A stretch of DNA of 64,000 nt from Haematobia irritans (GCF_050003625.1 NC_134398.1:202362583-202426582); one strand, 5' to 3'. Counted from the stretch's first letter, positions 10,509 through 22,665 are shown. Notes: generated by a model from the sequence alone, not told the origin. Translations and numbers: made by a program.

Positions 10509-10985
10509 CACCCATAGAAAAAATCATGAACGGCGTGGTCATTTTGAAACGATCCGTTCATGAAAGTGAATCAACACACATGTGTTGTCAAACTGAGAAC
10601 AGATGGGGACAATCTGACAACGTAAAAATGACACCATAAGTTTTCAAAACAACAACCAGCGTTCATGATCTGAAAACGTAATGGTTACGAATTTATAAAC
10701 AAAATTAAAAAAAGATTTCCCCTACCGTGACTCGAACCTGTGTTGCCTGCACAATACACGTTAACAGTCGCCTTAGCACATTGCACCAATGACGGAGTTG
10801 ACATAACAACGTCTAACGATTATTTTAAGACATTTCATGGCCAAAGAAAAACGAATGCCGTTCATGAAATCGTGAACGCCCGTGGACGAAATCGTGAACA
10901 TTCCGTTTTGATTTTTTGTGAACGTTTCCGTTTCATTTTGACAACGTCCGTTCACGATTGTGAAACGCAATTTTTTCTATTAGTG
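10509..10985. mobile_element. MITE carrying a tRNA-like segment, TA target duplication
   Basis: Ends CACCCATAGAAAAAAT and (complement) CACTAATAGAAAAAAT are inverted repeats flanked by TA. Subterminal parts are rich in GTTCATGA/TCATGAAC-like inverted motifs. The middle holds a tRNA-like block on the minus strand. It splits mini-me host sequence (AACTGATCTTAC / TACTCAAACTTAGCAC). Confidence 0.82.
10719..10800 (-). pseudogene. tRNA-like sequence with A and B box, inside a MITE
   Basis: On the minus strand GTGCTAAGGCGAC (10779-10767) resembles a Leu/Ser-type A box/D arm, and GGTTCGAGTCA (10738-10728) is a near-consensus B box about 30 nt downstream. I could not fold a complete acceptor stem, and the block sits inside a transposable element, so it is read as a tRNA-derived relic or internal pol III promoter rather than a functional tRNA gene. 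Confidence 0.55.
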
Positions 10986-11441
10986 TACTCAAACTTAGCA
11001 CAAGGTCACCTTCTGTGGTTTCCATTAAACCTGGAAAATATCATCTAAATCGGTGCCGATATATATACATCGCTCGATTTTACCAAATTTTGGCCATAAT
11101 ACTCTTATTTATTAACCAATGCTACTAAAGTTTCAAATTTTTATGTACTATCCGATCGTATTTAGACATGTAACTATTAGATAATAATATTGCCCGATTT
11201 TCCCGAATTTTGATTTATTACCCACATTAATTGAGCGATTTCCTCTTTTTTAATAATGGACTCAATATTAGTTATATGCTAACTCGGTAGATGCAAAATC
11301 AACTACAGCTACAACTATATAGAATATCAGACATTTCTGATTAGATTGTGCCAAAACTCCCATAAAAATGTACCCATTTATGTTCTTAAATATGAAAATG
11401 CGGTTTATCGTTCAAACCAATACCAATGTTACCCCACAAAT

Positions 11442-11483
11442 GGTGTACATGAGTACACCATTTGTGGTGTACTCATGTACACC
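11442..11483. repeat. Perfect 18-bp inverted repeat with 6-nt loop
   Basis: GGTGTACATGAGTACACC, ATTTGT, then GGTGTACTCATGTACACC. Each arm is itself a near-palindrome, so two alternative cruciforms are possible. Confidence 0.9.
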
Positions 11484-13955
11484 ATGGTGCTGATGAGTAC
11501 ATTTTTATGAGTGTACATTTATAATTCATCCCTTTAAAAAAACTAATTTAATAAAAGCAAAAATATTTTATTTATGGGTTGATTTAATTCATATGACTTT
11601 TAAAAACCCGTATAAATTTTGCATTATCGTTCTGTAATAAATGGTCCGTTACGTTAGGTAAAACATTTTATTTTAAATATATGAGCACCGTAAGCATACG
11701 CAGATGTAATATGGTCACCTCAAATATGTTTCAATAAAAAATTCTATTTGCGGAAGGGGAACATGACATATTTTTAACACAAAATTGTTGTTTTCTCACC
11801 AAACATATATAGTGTCATCTCAAACATTGCAATTTCCTAAAAGTTTTGTAATTCATTTGCTAAGACTGAAAATTTCCATTGCATGCCAATAATACAGTTT
11901 TTTCATGTATTCCTTATGGGAGCAAAATGTAACAATTCATAACAACTTCTCAAGGTATTTTCGGTAGCAAAAATATCAATACCAATTTCTTATGGGTACA
12001 GAAATTTCGTTAAACCTCCATACTGAGGAAAATCTAACAAAGTTGATAGAATTATCATTATTTATTTTAAAGGTATTGATGAGAACCGTTATGTCTTAAA
12101 TAGAAATTTGTCCTCCACTGTAACTATATGGTGGAATTTGTTGTAATAATAAGAGAATGAATATGAAGCTCTAATGTTTTTTAATGGCAGGGGAGTTGAG
12201 GAGCAATGTTAACAGCTCATGTACCATCACTTATGTGGAGAAGTTTTTTGTTATTATAAGAGAATGAATATGAAGCCCCATATTATTTTAATCAGAGAGA
12301 GAGAGAGAGAGAGAATAGAGGAGAAATGTTAACAGTTCATATGTCAATGAAGGGTTTGGAAATAAAACTTAATTTTCTATTATACCTCTATCCTTCTTAA
12401 CGCACTTATAAATCTTGGAGTTTAGTTTGTGCACAAAAATCCCTATTAAATCGGTCACCTAAATAACAGTGTTAACATGCCTGTTATATTATTGAAAAAA
12501 GTGTGAAATATCTTAATAAGGTGTTAAACAATTCCATTACATTATTCCGACAAAATGTTATCATATCATTATTTGCATTGACAATAAATGTTATCACTGG
12601 CTATATATCTGGGAAGGTCAAAGCAAAATATTATGTCAATGCAATAACAGGTGTAATGGAACTCATCATAAGTTGGAGAGGGTCCACTTGTTTTGTGAGT
12701 AATCCTTAACTCTATGTCAAAAAAAAAACACATTTTTATGGAATCATATCTATAACGTGATTTTTTATTGGCTTTCGAACAATTTTATGGATCAACAAAA
12801 ATGTCTATTTTTTGTGTGGGTTATTAGTGTAACTGATTGCGATGTGGATGTTGAATTTATGACAATGGGAATATAATCATAGTATATTATTATCTATAAA
12901 TAAATATAGACCTAAATATTGGAATATTTATTTAGCACATTTGTTTTTGTTTTATTTGAGTGTTAAATAACCCCTTTTGCTAAAGATATACTACTTCCTA
13001 TATCCATTCAGGGCTATCAAACCTTTTTTCTGTAAACTCCTCTTTTATTTGTAGTGGGTTCATTGCAGTTTACCCGTTGATATTATTGTTTTATTTATTT
13101 GCATAAAACAAAATGTTCAATAGTCGTAACAATGAATTTGGCGTAATTAAATTTTAATTATTTTTTTATTCTCTTTTTCAAGTTTGTTAGAAGAGCGTAT
13201 GTGTATGGCCTCAGATTTCCTGCATTTGTTCTGTTTAAATTTAACAACGTTCATTCACTTTATTTATTTTAATGTTTTTATTTCAAAGAACTTCAAGTGT
13301 GCTATAAGTTAGTTTTTTCTTTTTTTTTTTTGTTAATGTTTATTTGATTTTATAATTCCAAAGTTAATATTTGGTGATATTTTTTTCTGGTGTTGCGGGG
13401 GGGGGGGTGATAATCGGCAATTGAAAAGATGGGTTATTGTGCCATACATATACACCATTAATTGATCACCCGTAAAAATTTCACAGAAATTATGACAATG
13501 CAAAAATTTTTAAGTAATATATATAACTATACATAAAACAAAATTCTTAGAATTCATGAATGAATACGACCAAATAACCTACATCTTATTCCAATATTCA
13601 ATATTAGAAAATTTTGATAAAAACTTGACGAAAATAAAAATTTTTCAAAGCCATTAAATTAAATTTAATTTTAATGTAACATAATTTAATTTAATTAAAT
13701 AGTTCACGAAAGTAATTAAATAAATGATTGGCAACCCTAAAAACCAATCTGTAATGAAACGGCAACTCATAATCTGACAACAAATTAGAGTTGCCATATT
13801 GTGTTCATATACTGCATTGTGAACACGAAAATCTAATCCACGATTTCAAAGCAAGCAATTTATTTTCAGGCCTTCAACCTTCAAATAATTTACAAAAATC
13901 TTTTACGAATTTTTGCGAATGCGTTTGCCTGAACAGCCCTGTTAGTTCCCACATA
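11484..13955. other. AT-rich, no gene supported
   Basis: 11690-11850 resembles the 7844-8062 MITE (ATGGTCACCTCAAATATGTTTC), strongly diverged. A (GA)n microsatellite lies at about 12295-12315 and a G run at about 13397. No frame longer than 68 codons and none with a family signature. Confidence 0.5.
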
Positions 13956-14234
13956 CACAAAAAATATTATTTGTCAATCAGTCATGAAATTAATTGATCC
14001 AATTAATTTTTAATTGAAATGTCTTCAATCACAGAAATATTAGTTTAAATAACAAAAGTCAATTAAAAAATTAATTGATCCAATTAACAAATTAATTGAT
14101 ACAATTAACTTTTCTGATAGATTTTTGTTTCAATTGAAACATTTGGTGAATTAAATAAATTTTTAATTAAAAATTTTTTTTAAAACTCAATTAAATATTT
14201 AATAGGACATATTTTCGTGATATTTTTCTCTGTG
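13956..14234 (-). mobile_element. MITE-C copy (CACA...TGTG ends, ATTAATT-rich)
   Basis: Contains TTAATTGATCCAATTAAT and AAATGTCTTCAATCACAG, shared with copies at 32853-33077 and 57843-58130. Ends are CACAAAAAATATTATT and TATTTTTCTCTGTG. A preceding TA is present; the right flank has drifted. Many self-complementary AATTAATT tracts make the whole element foldback-prone. Confidence 0.7.
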
Positions 14235-14996
14235 CATTTCAAAATTCCAAACCCTCATTTCTGTTTTTTTTTTTTCTTGATCAAAATATCTACAATAGAA
14301 ATTATCACATGCCTGTGGACAATAATTAAGTGGTTTTAAATAAATTTCTTATCGTTTGGCTTGGTAAGTTTCGAATACTTAAATCAATTTAGATTAAAAT
14401 GGGATTATTTATATTGTCATTAAAATGACACCAATAATCAAGTGGTATATAAATGAATGTTTAGGTGATTGGATAGTATTATGATGGATTTACGATGGCA
14501 ATATAGAAAGTGTGGAAGCAATAGAAATATTATTAACAAATTTCCTTTTCGCAGAAATTAGTTTGTGTAAGAAATAACTGTGGTCATAAACATAAAAATA
14601 TACACCCAAAAACAAATTGAAACCTCCATTGTAGAAGAGGAAGTTTTTTTCTTAGAAAAAATTTTAACTAAGATATTTTGCTAAATTTTGTTCAAAATTT
14701 ATTAAAAATAATTTATTTTTTTCATAGTTAAAAAAATGGTGCTATATAAAGTTCAAGGCCAACCGAAATTTAAGTAAAATTTTCTAATTTTAAAAAATTA
14801 TGTTAATATATTAATGCAGTAGCAAGAAACTATATAAATAAATTAAATTAAATTAAGGAATTTCTAGTTATATGAAGAGATGATGAACAGTGGGACTAGC
14901 GATGATTCGATTTGCAAGGGGATAATTCCTATGTGTTTTCTCCATTAGAAGTTCACATGTGGGGCCCAAAATTGTGTTATCCCAGCTAGATTTATA
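14235..14996. other. AT-rich spacer, no gene
   Basis: No coding frame or known repeat recognised; ordinary A/T-rich non-coding sequence. Confidence 0.45.
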
Positions 14997-15004
14997 CTAA
15001 AGAC

Positions 15005-16300
15005 CAGTGTTGCCAGTATTGGGTATTTTCCCCCAAATTGGGAATATATTTTTTTGTGAATGGGTACGAAAATTTTGAGTTGGGGACTTGGCAATTTAGT
15101 GGGGGAATTTCCATAAATTTGGGGATTTTTTCGAAATCTGTATAATAAATCAAGTTTGCAATAATGATTTTTATGAAATTATGTTATTTCTATATTATTG
15201 AAAACGATACAAAAAGAGTGCAAATGAAGCATTTAGACTTGAAACGACCACAGGATTTTATTTTGGGGATACAAATGTCTTAACCTAGCTGATTATAAAT
15301 TAAATTTATAATCAGCTAGGTTAAGACCTTGTGAAATCATTTCGTAAGGAGTCGGGCCAAAATGTTGCCCTCTCATCAGTGTTCATAAATGATTTGGACC
15401 AGAGAACGGCTGCGATCTACCGCAACCGACCAGTGTATTTAGTAAACACCAGTATTTGCAATCTTAAAACACCAATTGGTAAAAAAATTTCAACCACCAA
15501 TATCCAATGCAACCGATGATTGTCGGTGTTTGTTAGTATGAGTGTTGGTCTCTCGAAATCACCGTTAACCATATCTCAGCAGTTTGGTATTCTTTTATTT
15601 GGTACTCTCTCAATTCTTTTGAGCTAATGCCAACTGCTGGTAATTGTTGTTGTTGAGTGCAATCACACTTAAGTGCTACACTCGTTTTTTGTTTACCAAG
15701 CGTTGTTACCATGTCGATTGGTTTAAGATTGCAAGACACTGCATGCGAACATTGTTATACACTAGTGGTGTTTTTATTCTCGCATTTGTATCAATGTAAA
15801 AGATCGCATGGTAATTGGTGTCTTACTCACTGCCACCGACATTTTGTGGGTAAGATTGCAATACGAAAAAAAGCCACCGGTTGCAGTTCTCTGATTTCGA
15901 CAATATATCCCATAAATATAGAAATGGTGAAGATGGTTCCCAATTTTATTCATTGAGTATTTAGAAATAAATTTTCCTCTATAAATACATGGTGACCGAA
16001 CTCCCATTTTCATTTTTCGATAATTTGGAAGACAATCACTGGTCTCCCGGTATTGTGTTTCGAAATTTCGATCTTAATGGAGCTCGCAAGCTAGTATGAC
16101 AATAAATTTTATATTTTTTCAATTTTTAAATTATTACGGATATTCTATCGCGGAGCCAATTTCTTTATTTTTTCCATAAAAAAAAGTGTCAAACACTTAT
16201 TGGGGATTTTTGTGAGGAATTTTGATTTAAATTGGGGGTTTTTGGGGGACGAAAACGTTCTAATTTGGGTAGAAGAGCCAGAAAAATACTGGCAGAACTG
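15005..16300. mobile_element. hAT-type non-autonomous element with 8-bp target duplication
   Basis: Ends CAGTGTTGCCAGTATT and (complement) CAGTTCTGCCAGTATT match at 14 of 16 positions. The flanks CTAAAGAC at 14997-15004 and 16301-16308 are identical: an 8-bp target duplication, diagnostic of hAT superfamily insertion. The 1296-bp interior has no transposase and no minisatellite; it is moderately GC-rich (15330-16060) with unconvincing frames below 100 codons. Relatives with the same ends: 30952-31141 (partial), 38510-39791, 58135-58782. Confidence 0.9.
15277..15327. repeat. 24-bp perfect hairpin with 3-nt loop
   Basis: GTCTTAACCTAGCTGATTA... pairs perfectly with its complement at 15304-15327 around TAA (15301-15303). 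Located inside the hAT-like element. Confidence 0.92.
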
Positions 16301-16308
16301 CTAAAGAC

Positions 16309-18189
16309 TATGGAAAAGTTAATTCGCCCAAACGGAAACATGTATAGTCAGGCGTGCATAGATTTGTGTGTGGTGTTTTCTTTTCGTTGACTCAATTGAT
16401 CAAGTTCCCTGATTTATACTGAAGACTATGGAATAACGAATAATAATTAATTATAAATAGTTTTTTATTTTTTTCTTTTTAGTTCAGTTAGTAAGCAAAA
16501 ACAAAAATTAAAATAAGGAAAATGTTCTCTCATTTGACAAAGTTTTACTAAACTCAAGGCAGATTTAGTAAGGTAGTTTTAGTATTACAAAAACAAAAAT
16601 GTCAGTCGCCATATTGAAACTTTGATTGTCAGTCAAATTAAATTAAATTTTCCACTTGTTGAACATATTGTGGGAAATTTAAAATAGAGCAAATCTGGAA
16701 ATGTGTCGATGTATGCTTCGAAATGTGTTACGATTCGCAAGAATAATTGTAGTAATTCTTATCATCAATTATGAGGACAATTTATTTCGATACTTTTCTG
16801 TCATAAATTTAAAGCAAATTTAAAATTTTAAAATTTTTGGTATAAAATAATTTTATTTTGAATTTTTATTTTATAGTAGCTAGAAACATTTTCGTAGGCG
16901 GTATAAGCTACAATGTGTGCTCATTGTGAAGATACCTCAAAAAGAGAAAAAATAAATTCTTATAGATGGGAAGAAACCAGAATATTTAATTCAATATTAT
17001 ATAATCACTGTTTGAAGAAATACTGGATGGTATTATGCCATTAAGCAAACACCGACAATCAAAGTTCTGCTCAAATGAAAAAATTGTAATCACCTGATAG
17101 CTTGAAACTACCTTCCTAAATATATCTTGTACTAAACACAACACAAAACATTTGAAAAAAAACATGTGAACTAAACCAAAATTAACTTAAATAAAGTAAA
17201 AGAAATTCTATAGAAATTCTCGTGGACTTTGTTTTAACAGAGAAATATTTTCACATATGAAAATATATAAACTTAATTAATTTAATATAAATTAAAATGA
17301 CTTAGTTTAAGTTATATTTATTTCAATCATTTTATATTGAATTAATTTTACTAAGATTTAGTTTCATTTATTTTAATTTACTTTAAATTAGTTTTGATTT
17401 TTCTTAATATTATTTTATGTAGTTTAGTTTAATAAATTTTACTTGATTGAATTTATTCAAAAATAATAAGAAAAAAAACAAAATATGATGTATAATATTG
17501 GGAGAAGAGAACAATGACAATAGACATCCAAATCACTAATGGAACAAAAGATCAATACAAATCACTCTGTTAACATATCCACTTGAGTACATTATAAATC
17601 AATATTGATTTATAATAATAGGTTTTTATTTTTTTTTTTTATTTTTTTTTTTTTATTATTTCGCAAAGATCGCTATTTTCTTAAGTTTGTGTGTCAATAT
17701 TACCAAGGGAATTCACCCAAACAATCGTATTGTTATCCGAAATTGAGTAATGAATGATTTGGGGTTATTTCAATTGTCGAACAACCATTTCATTATAATG
17801 CATGTTATAGAAGTTGATATATATTTAATTATATTCAATGATTAATGTTTTATTATGCTTTATCATTTAAAAGACGCAGTTAAATACTACGTACGATGCA
17901 TCAGACATGGTAAAAGGCTTGCAAAATGTTTAAGCTATCTGACAATTATCAATAAATTTGATTACCTTGTTAATTTAACACTCTATTACAAAATACAATT
18001 AAGAATATTTCATCGAAGCACCATGTTCAATAACCCTATGCTGATAATGAGTTATTAACTTGATGATTGTGGTATATTAACAATTACACTGAAAATTTTA
18101 GTTAAATTAAATCATTTAAATTAAAGTAAATTTAACTCAATTCAATCAAATAAAATTTGTTAATACCACTTCATCATTTTCATTTATAC
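16309..18189. other. AT-rich, no gene
   Basis: Non-coding A/T-rich sequence with homopolymer T runs at 17630-17660. AAACACCGACAATCA (about 17046-17060) is the complement of TGATTGTCGGTGTTTG in the hAT-like element at about 15517, suggesting an old fragment of that family. Frames up to 67 codons have no support. Confidence 0.45.
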
Positions 18190-18900
18190 ATTCTTTATTT
18201 GTCGCTTATATTCATTTTGTATTTACCCATTTATGTTAATTTGTTTCTAATGTTAAATTGCATTAACAGAGATCATTAATGTTAAATATTCATTACAGTG
18301 TTAAATATTCATTGCTATGCTAGTGATCAATAACAAAAACTTTAACTCTCTTGCTATTGCATTAGTTATGTTATATCACTTATGCTAATCACTCAAAATC
18401 TCAATTGCATTTGAATTGTATATATTGCCAACAGTAACTGTTTTTCTCTTGCTCTCAATTGTATTTTTTATATCACTCTCAAATGCTCAGTGCTTTTAAC
18501 CAATCACCATACAAGATGCATTGAATGGTCTCATCATTAAATATTCTACTCTCAAAATACATATACATTTGGCGAAAAGTTTAATGATATGAAGTATTGA
18601 AATTGTAACATTCATTCTGATCGAAAAGTAAAAGAATAAAATCACATCGAAACCAAGGCGTAGTGTTTCCATTCAGAAGGCTAAAAAACAAAAGCATTTA
18701 TAAAATATAAATTAATCGCTAATAATTACAAAGTGCTTAAGACTACTACAGCAAACGATTCCTAAGGCGAATAGTGAGCCTTGTCGGCTTATTCATGTCT
18801 AGGAATAAAAAGATACATTTTTAATTTTAGATTTATTTAATGTAGATCTAAAATTAAAAAGAGACCCTTTAAGGCGAAATCCTCTGTTTGGTAAACCTCC
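18190..18900. other. Unassigned block, possible old retroelement end
   Basis: Recurring TTAAATATTCATT and ATTGCATT motifs, then a segment with AATAAAATCACATCG, AACCAAGGCGTAGTG and AAGGCGAATAGTGAGCC that looks less random than its surroundings. It includes a 15-bp hairpin (18818-18832 with 18846-18860). No paired long terminal repeats or primer site could be shown. Confidence 0.3.
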
Positions 18901-19782
18901 ATCCGATTTAGAGGTTTTCTACCCTTACAAATATAATTTAATTAATATAAATTAAAATATTATTAAATACTTTTTCATTTCAAATATTTATAATTATGAT
19001 TTTCATCATAAATAAAAATACCATTTTAATTTATCCAGAATTCAAAGTTAAAGCAAACTTTTTTCTTCGAATTTGCTTTAAAATATCAAATCTTTTTAAA
19101 TTTGATATTCGTGAAGCTGTTATTGTCATGCAACCTTGTATGACAATATCACTAAATAATTGAAAACTACAACCAAATTGCATTATTAACTATTTGTTGG
19201 GAGTTTTGTTTTTTGTCTTCAAAGTATCTCTCTTTGTCATCTGTCTAAAGTCAATGTCATAGTTAGTTTAACACGGGTGTAAAACGATGACACATGTTTA
19301 ACTATGTTTTAAATTCATATCACTAATTTCAAATTGTAATTATTTCACATGCAAGTCACGTAATCCGCATTTGCATGGGGAAAAAATTAAATATATTTTA
19401 ATTTCTTTTGGGAATCACTCTAGATAAAACAACCAATCTTTTGTTTGGATATTTAAATGGATTGCCAAATTATTCACAATACCTATAAAAGATATTGGGA
19501 AGTAATTTAAATGTCGTCATTTTTCAAGGTTTTTGCAATGGGGTGTTAAATACTTTATGGATAGAATTTTATTTTTAATTGCATTGTAAAAATTAAAAAT
19601 ATAATGAGGTGTGATAATAATACCCAGAAAATAATATATTTTCTTTCATTTTAATTTTATTTACATTTATGTAATAATGTTTAGAGTTCATTCTTAAATA
19701 TTTAAATTACCGTGTTTGGTAAAAAGACAAGACAACCAACTAATATGTTAATTGAATTATAGAAAACATTAAATTGAAATAT
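18901..19782. other. AT-rich, nothing recognised
   Basis: No coding, repeat or structural signal that I can support. Confidence 0.45.
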
Positions 19783-20302
19783 TAACTTCGTAAAATAAAA
19801 AAAGTATCCAGTATGGGAAATAATGAAGTAACACTTGCATTTTAATCGTTAGAAATAGAAAAAAACACAAAAAAGGCTGTAACAACCATAGGGAAATAGA
19901 TAACTCTGTGGACCCATTCAGCACTAGTGTATATATGGACCCCGGTTGCCACAGTGGGTTGAATTCTACCAAAAATAGTAGATTTTTTTATTGTTTGGAA
20001 GATTTCTTGATGTTTTGGTAAAGTTTTTAAAATATGTTATTCCTCTCCAACTAAGAGGTACTTAAATTTTCTATAGAAATAAAATTTTGACAACATTTTC
20101 TATAGAAATAAAATGTTGACAAAACTTTCTATGGGAATAAAAAGTTGAAAACATTTTCTGTAGAAATTTTTTTATAGAAATTTTCTATAGAAATAAAGCT
20201 ATGATAAATTTTTCTATAGAAATAACATTTTTACAAAATTTTCTATAGAAATAGAACTTTGACAAAATTTTCAATAGAAATAAAATGTTGATAAAATCTT
20301 CT
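19783..20302 (+). repeat. Duplicated composite repeat, copy 1 (with short minisatellite)
   Basis: ACTTCGTAAAATAAAA, GGCTGTAACAACC, GGGAAATAGATAACTCTGTG, CAGCACTAGT, AGAATTCTACCAAAAA and AGATTTCTTGATGTTTTGGT occur in the same order at 21655-21950. Ends in 29-bp minisatellite units (20060-20302). The Tc1-like transposon inserted in the minisatellite part. Confidence 0.8.
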
Positions 20303-20303
20303 A

Positions 20304-21528
20304 AAGGGTGATACGGTCAAAATTTGGTCAATATAAACTTGACGTATTTCTTTCAATTTTGCATTTAAAAAACCTGAACACCCATTTGAAGGTGTGTGTG
20401 TGTAGAATGTTGCTCCTATTTTGATTTTGGAATTCACTCTTCAGTTGTCAAAATGCCGTCCAAGCAAGAAGAGCAGCGTATCAAAATTTTGCTCGCGCAT
20501 CGCGAAAATCCGAGCTACTCGCACGCAAAGCTGGCAAAATCGCTAAAAGTTGCAAAATCAACGGTTACAAATGTAATTAATGTGTTTGGGGAACGTTTGT
20601 CGACAGCCAGGAAGTCTGGATCGGGGGGAAATCGAAAACCGGAAGCCGCTGAGACGACAAAGAGAGTTGCCGGTAGTTTCAAGCGAAACCCTAACCTCTC
20701 TCTCCGAGATGCCGCAAATAAGCTGGGTGTATCGTCTACAACCGTGCATCGAGCCAAAAAAACGAGCCGGACTATCGACTTACAAGAAGGTAGTGACTCC
20801 AAATCGCTATGATAAACAAAATACGACGACCAAAGCGCGATCCCGGAGGCTGTGCACGACGATGCTGACGAAGTTTGACTGCGTGGTAAAGGATGACGAA
20901 ACCTACGTCAAAGCCGACTACAAGCAGCTTCCGGGACAGGAGTTTTATACGGCAAAAGGAAGGGGAAAGGTAGCAGATGTTTTCAAGCACATAAAACTGT
21001 CAAAGTTCGCAAAGAAATATCTGGTTTGGCAAGCCATCTGTACCTGTGGCTTGAAAAGCAGCATTTTCATAGCTTCCGGGACTGTCAACCAAGAAATTTA
21101 CGTGAAAGAGTGTTTGAATAAACGTCTGCTGCCTTTCCTGAAGAAACACGGTTGTTCCGTACTGTTTTGGCCGGATTTGGCATCTTGCCATTACTTGCCA
21201 GAGCTCCGCCCAATTGAGAAATACTGGGCTATTGTCAAGCGGAACCTAAAGAAGACCAAAAAAACTGCTAAGGACGAGCAGCAGTTCAAGGCAAACTGGC
21301 TTTCTGCAGCGAAGAAGGTGGACAAGGTGGCTGTACAAAATCTGATGGCAGGTGTCAAGCGTGAGGCCCGGCAATTCGGATTTGGAAAAGCGAAAGCCTA
21401 ACTGAATATTTTTCCTGAATTTTATACTAATTGAACTTGAAAAAGAAATTTAATTTGATTTTTTAAATAAACGATTTCACCGATTTACACGCGTTTTCCC
21501 TTGACCAAATTTTCACCGTGTCACCCTT
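20304..21528 (+). mobile_element. Tc1/mariner-superfamily transposon, inactive copy
   Basis: 1225 bp with inverted ends AAGGGTGATACGGTCAAAAT and (complement) AAGGGTGACACGGTGAAAAT, which continue to TTGGTCAA (26 of 28 matching), and TA duplications at 20302-20303 and 21529-21530. Encodes one transposase that is frameshifted and internally deleted. The left flank is 29-bp minisatellite but the right flank is not, so one side may have been rearranged after insertion. Confidence 0.92.
20453..21401 (+). pseudogene. Tc1-like transposase pseudogene
   Basis: Starts MPSKQEEQRIKILLAHRE with a helix-turn-helix region (SHAKLAKSLKVAKSTVTNVI) and a second one (SLRDAANKLGVSSTTVHRAK). A run of seven A (20756-20762) shifts frame by one base; reading resumes with KRAGLSTYKK. 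Catalytic motifs KDDETYVKADY and WPDLASCHY are visible, but CHY is followed directly by LPELRPIEKYW, leaving about 13 residues between the second Asp and the Glu instead of the mid-thirties, so a piece of the catalytic core is deleted. Ends ...REARQFGFGKAKA. Not functional. Confidence 0.92.
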
Positions 21529-21654
21529 TATCCTTACTTGCATTCTCCGCTTCTTTGGCTCGGAATCAATACCAACATTTTTAAAGTAAAGACAAAATCT
21601 TTGGAACCGGGCATGCTTTTGTTTTTCAGTGTGGTACCTGTTAATGTGTTTGAG

Positions 21655-22135
21655 AAAACTTCGTAAAATAAAATAATATCCAATATGGGAAAATCGTTTA
21701 ATCGTAAGAATAGAAAAAAAATCCAAAACACAAACAAAAAGGCTGTAACAACCGTAGGGAAATAGATAACTCTGTGGACCGATTCAGCACTAGTACCTGG
21801 GGTATATGGACCAGTTCCAGTCGCGGTTGCCGCAGTTGGTAGAATTCTACCAAAAACGGTAGATTTTTTATTGTTTGTAAGATTTCTTGATGTTTTGGTA
21901 GATTTTTCAAAATATTCCTTTCCAACTAAGAGATACTTCAATTTTCTATAAAAATAAAACTTTATATCAGTTAATTTTATTTCTATAGAAGAAAACATTT
22001 TTCTATAGAAATAAAATTTTGACAAAATTTTCTATTGAAATAAAATTTTGACAAAATTATCTATAGAAATAAAATTTAGACAAAATTTTCTATAGAAATA
22101 AAATTTTGAAATAAAATCTTGACAAACATTTTTTT
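21655..22135 (+). repeat. Duplicated composite repeat, copy 2 (with short minisatellite)
   Basis: Direct repeat of 19783-20302 with a better preserved GCGGTTGCCGCAGTTGG segment, ending in 29-bp minisatellite units (21938-22135). Spacing of about 1.87 kb, spanning the Tc1-like element. Confidence 0.8.
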
Positions 22136-22139
22136 AAAC

Positions 22140-22665
22140 TCAAGAAAAGTTTACAGGGATCCAACGATCTTGACCTTCCCTCAAGGAATTCGGTATTGGT
22201 ACCGAGCCAAAGATGTGGCTATTAAAAAAATATTTTTTAAGGATCTCTAAAGATAATTTCAAATACTTTAGAGTAAAAAATATTTTCTTAAATCTAAAAA
22301 ATCTTCAAACCAAAGATGCAAAATCCTTAAAATATGTCTTTGCCTATTTTTGAAGCGTTTTTATCTTAAATCTAAAGTTTCAATATATCAGTTAATTTTA
22401 AGACAATTTCTTTAAATCAAAAATGTTTTTCTTTTCTTGAAAGAAATTCTATCTTACTTCAAAGACATGCGACTTTAACGGAGGGGCGCAACTTTCCAAG
22501 TTTCGTGTCCTAAATTTAATCAAAAAAGTTTTTGAAGTAAATATTACAAACTTTATTTTTATTAAGATGTCATGAATTAAAAAAAAAATTATCCTTAATA
22601 TTGTGTAAATTGTGTGTCTTAAAATTTTGCGTAATCTTTCATTTAGGGTCAATACTTTTCTCAAA
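22140..22665 (+). repeat. Dispersed repeat family (CCTAAATTTAAT...), copy 2
   Basis: GTCCTAAATTTAATCAAAAAA, AAGATGTC and ATTGTGTAAATTGTG parallel the copy at 5380-5760. The upstream part repeats TTAAATCTAAA and CAAAGATG motifs. Non-coding. Confidence 0.5.

Larger units (their letters stand above)
9231..11300 (+). mobile_element. Mini-me-like element, type II, interrupted by two MITEs
   Basis: Begins with TGCCTACCAAAAATATTGATTTTAGACCCCA, a palindromic GACTC...GAGTC segment and a decayed GTCC region, followed by tandem units with CGAAATCGGTTCAGAT and TAGCTCCCATATAT. It continues after the nested elements at 9765-10280 and 10509-10985 to about 11300, where ACTCAATATTAGTTATATGC matches the complement of 58800-58830 in the other type II copy. 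Non-coding and decayed. Confidence 0.7.

Noticed and set aside
10719..10800. Functional tRNA gene
   Set aside because: A and B boxes are present, but no complete cloverleaf or acceptor pairing could be drawn and it lies inside a MITE.
18190..18900. Solo LTR
   Set aside because: No TG...CA boundaries with a short target duplication, no second copy and no primer-binding site found.
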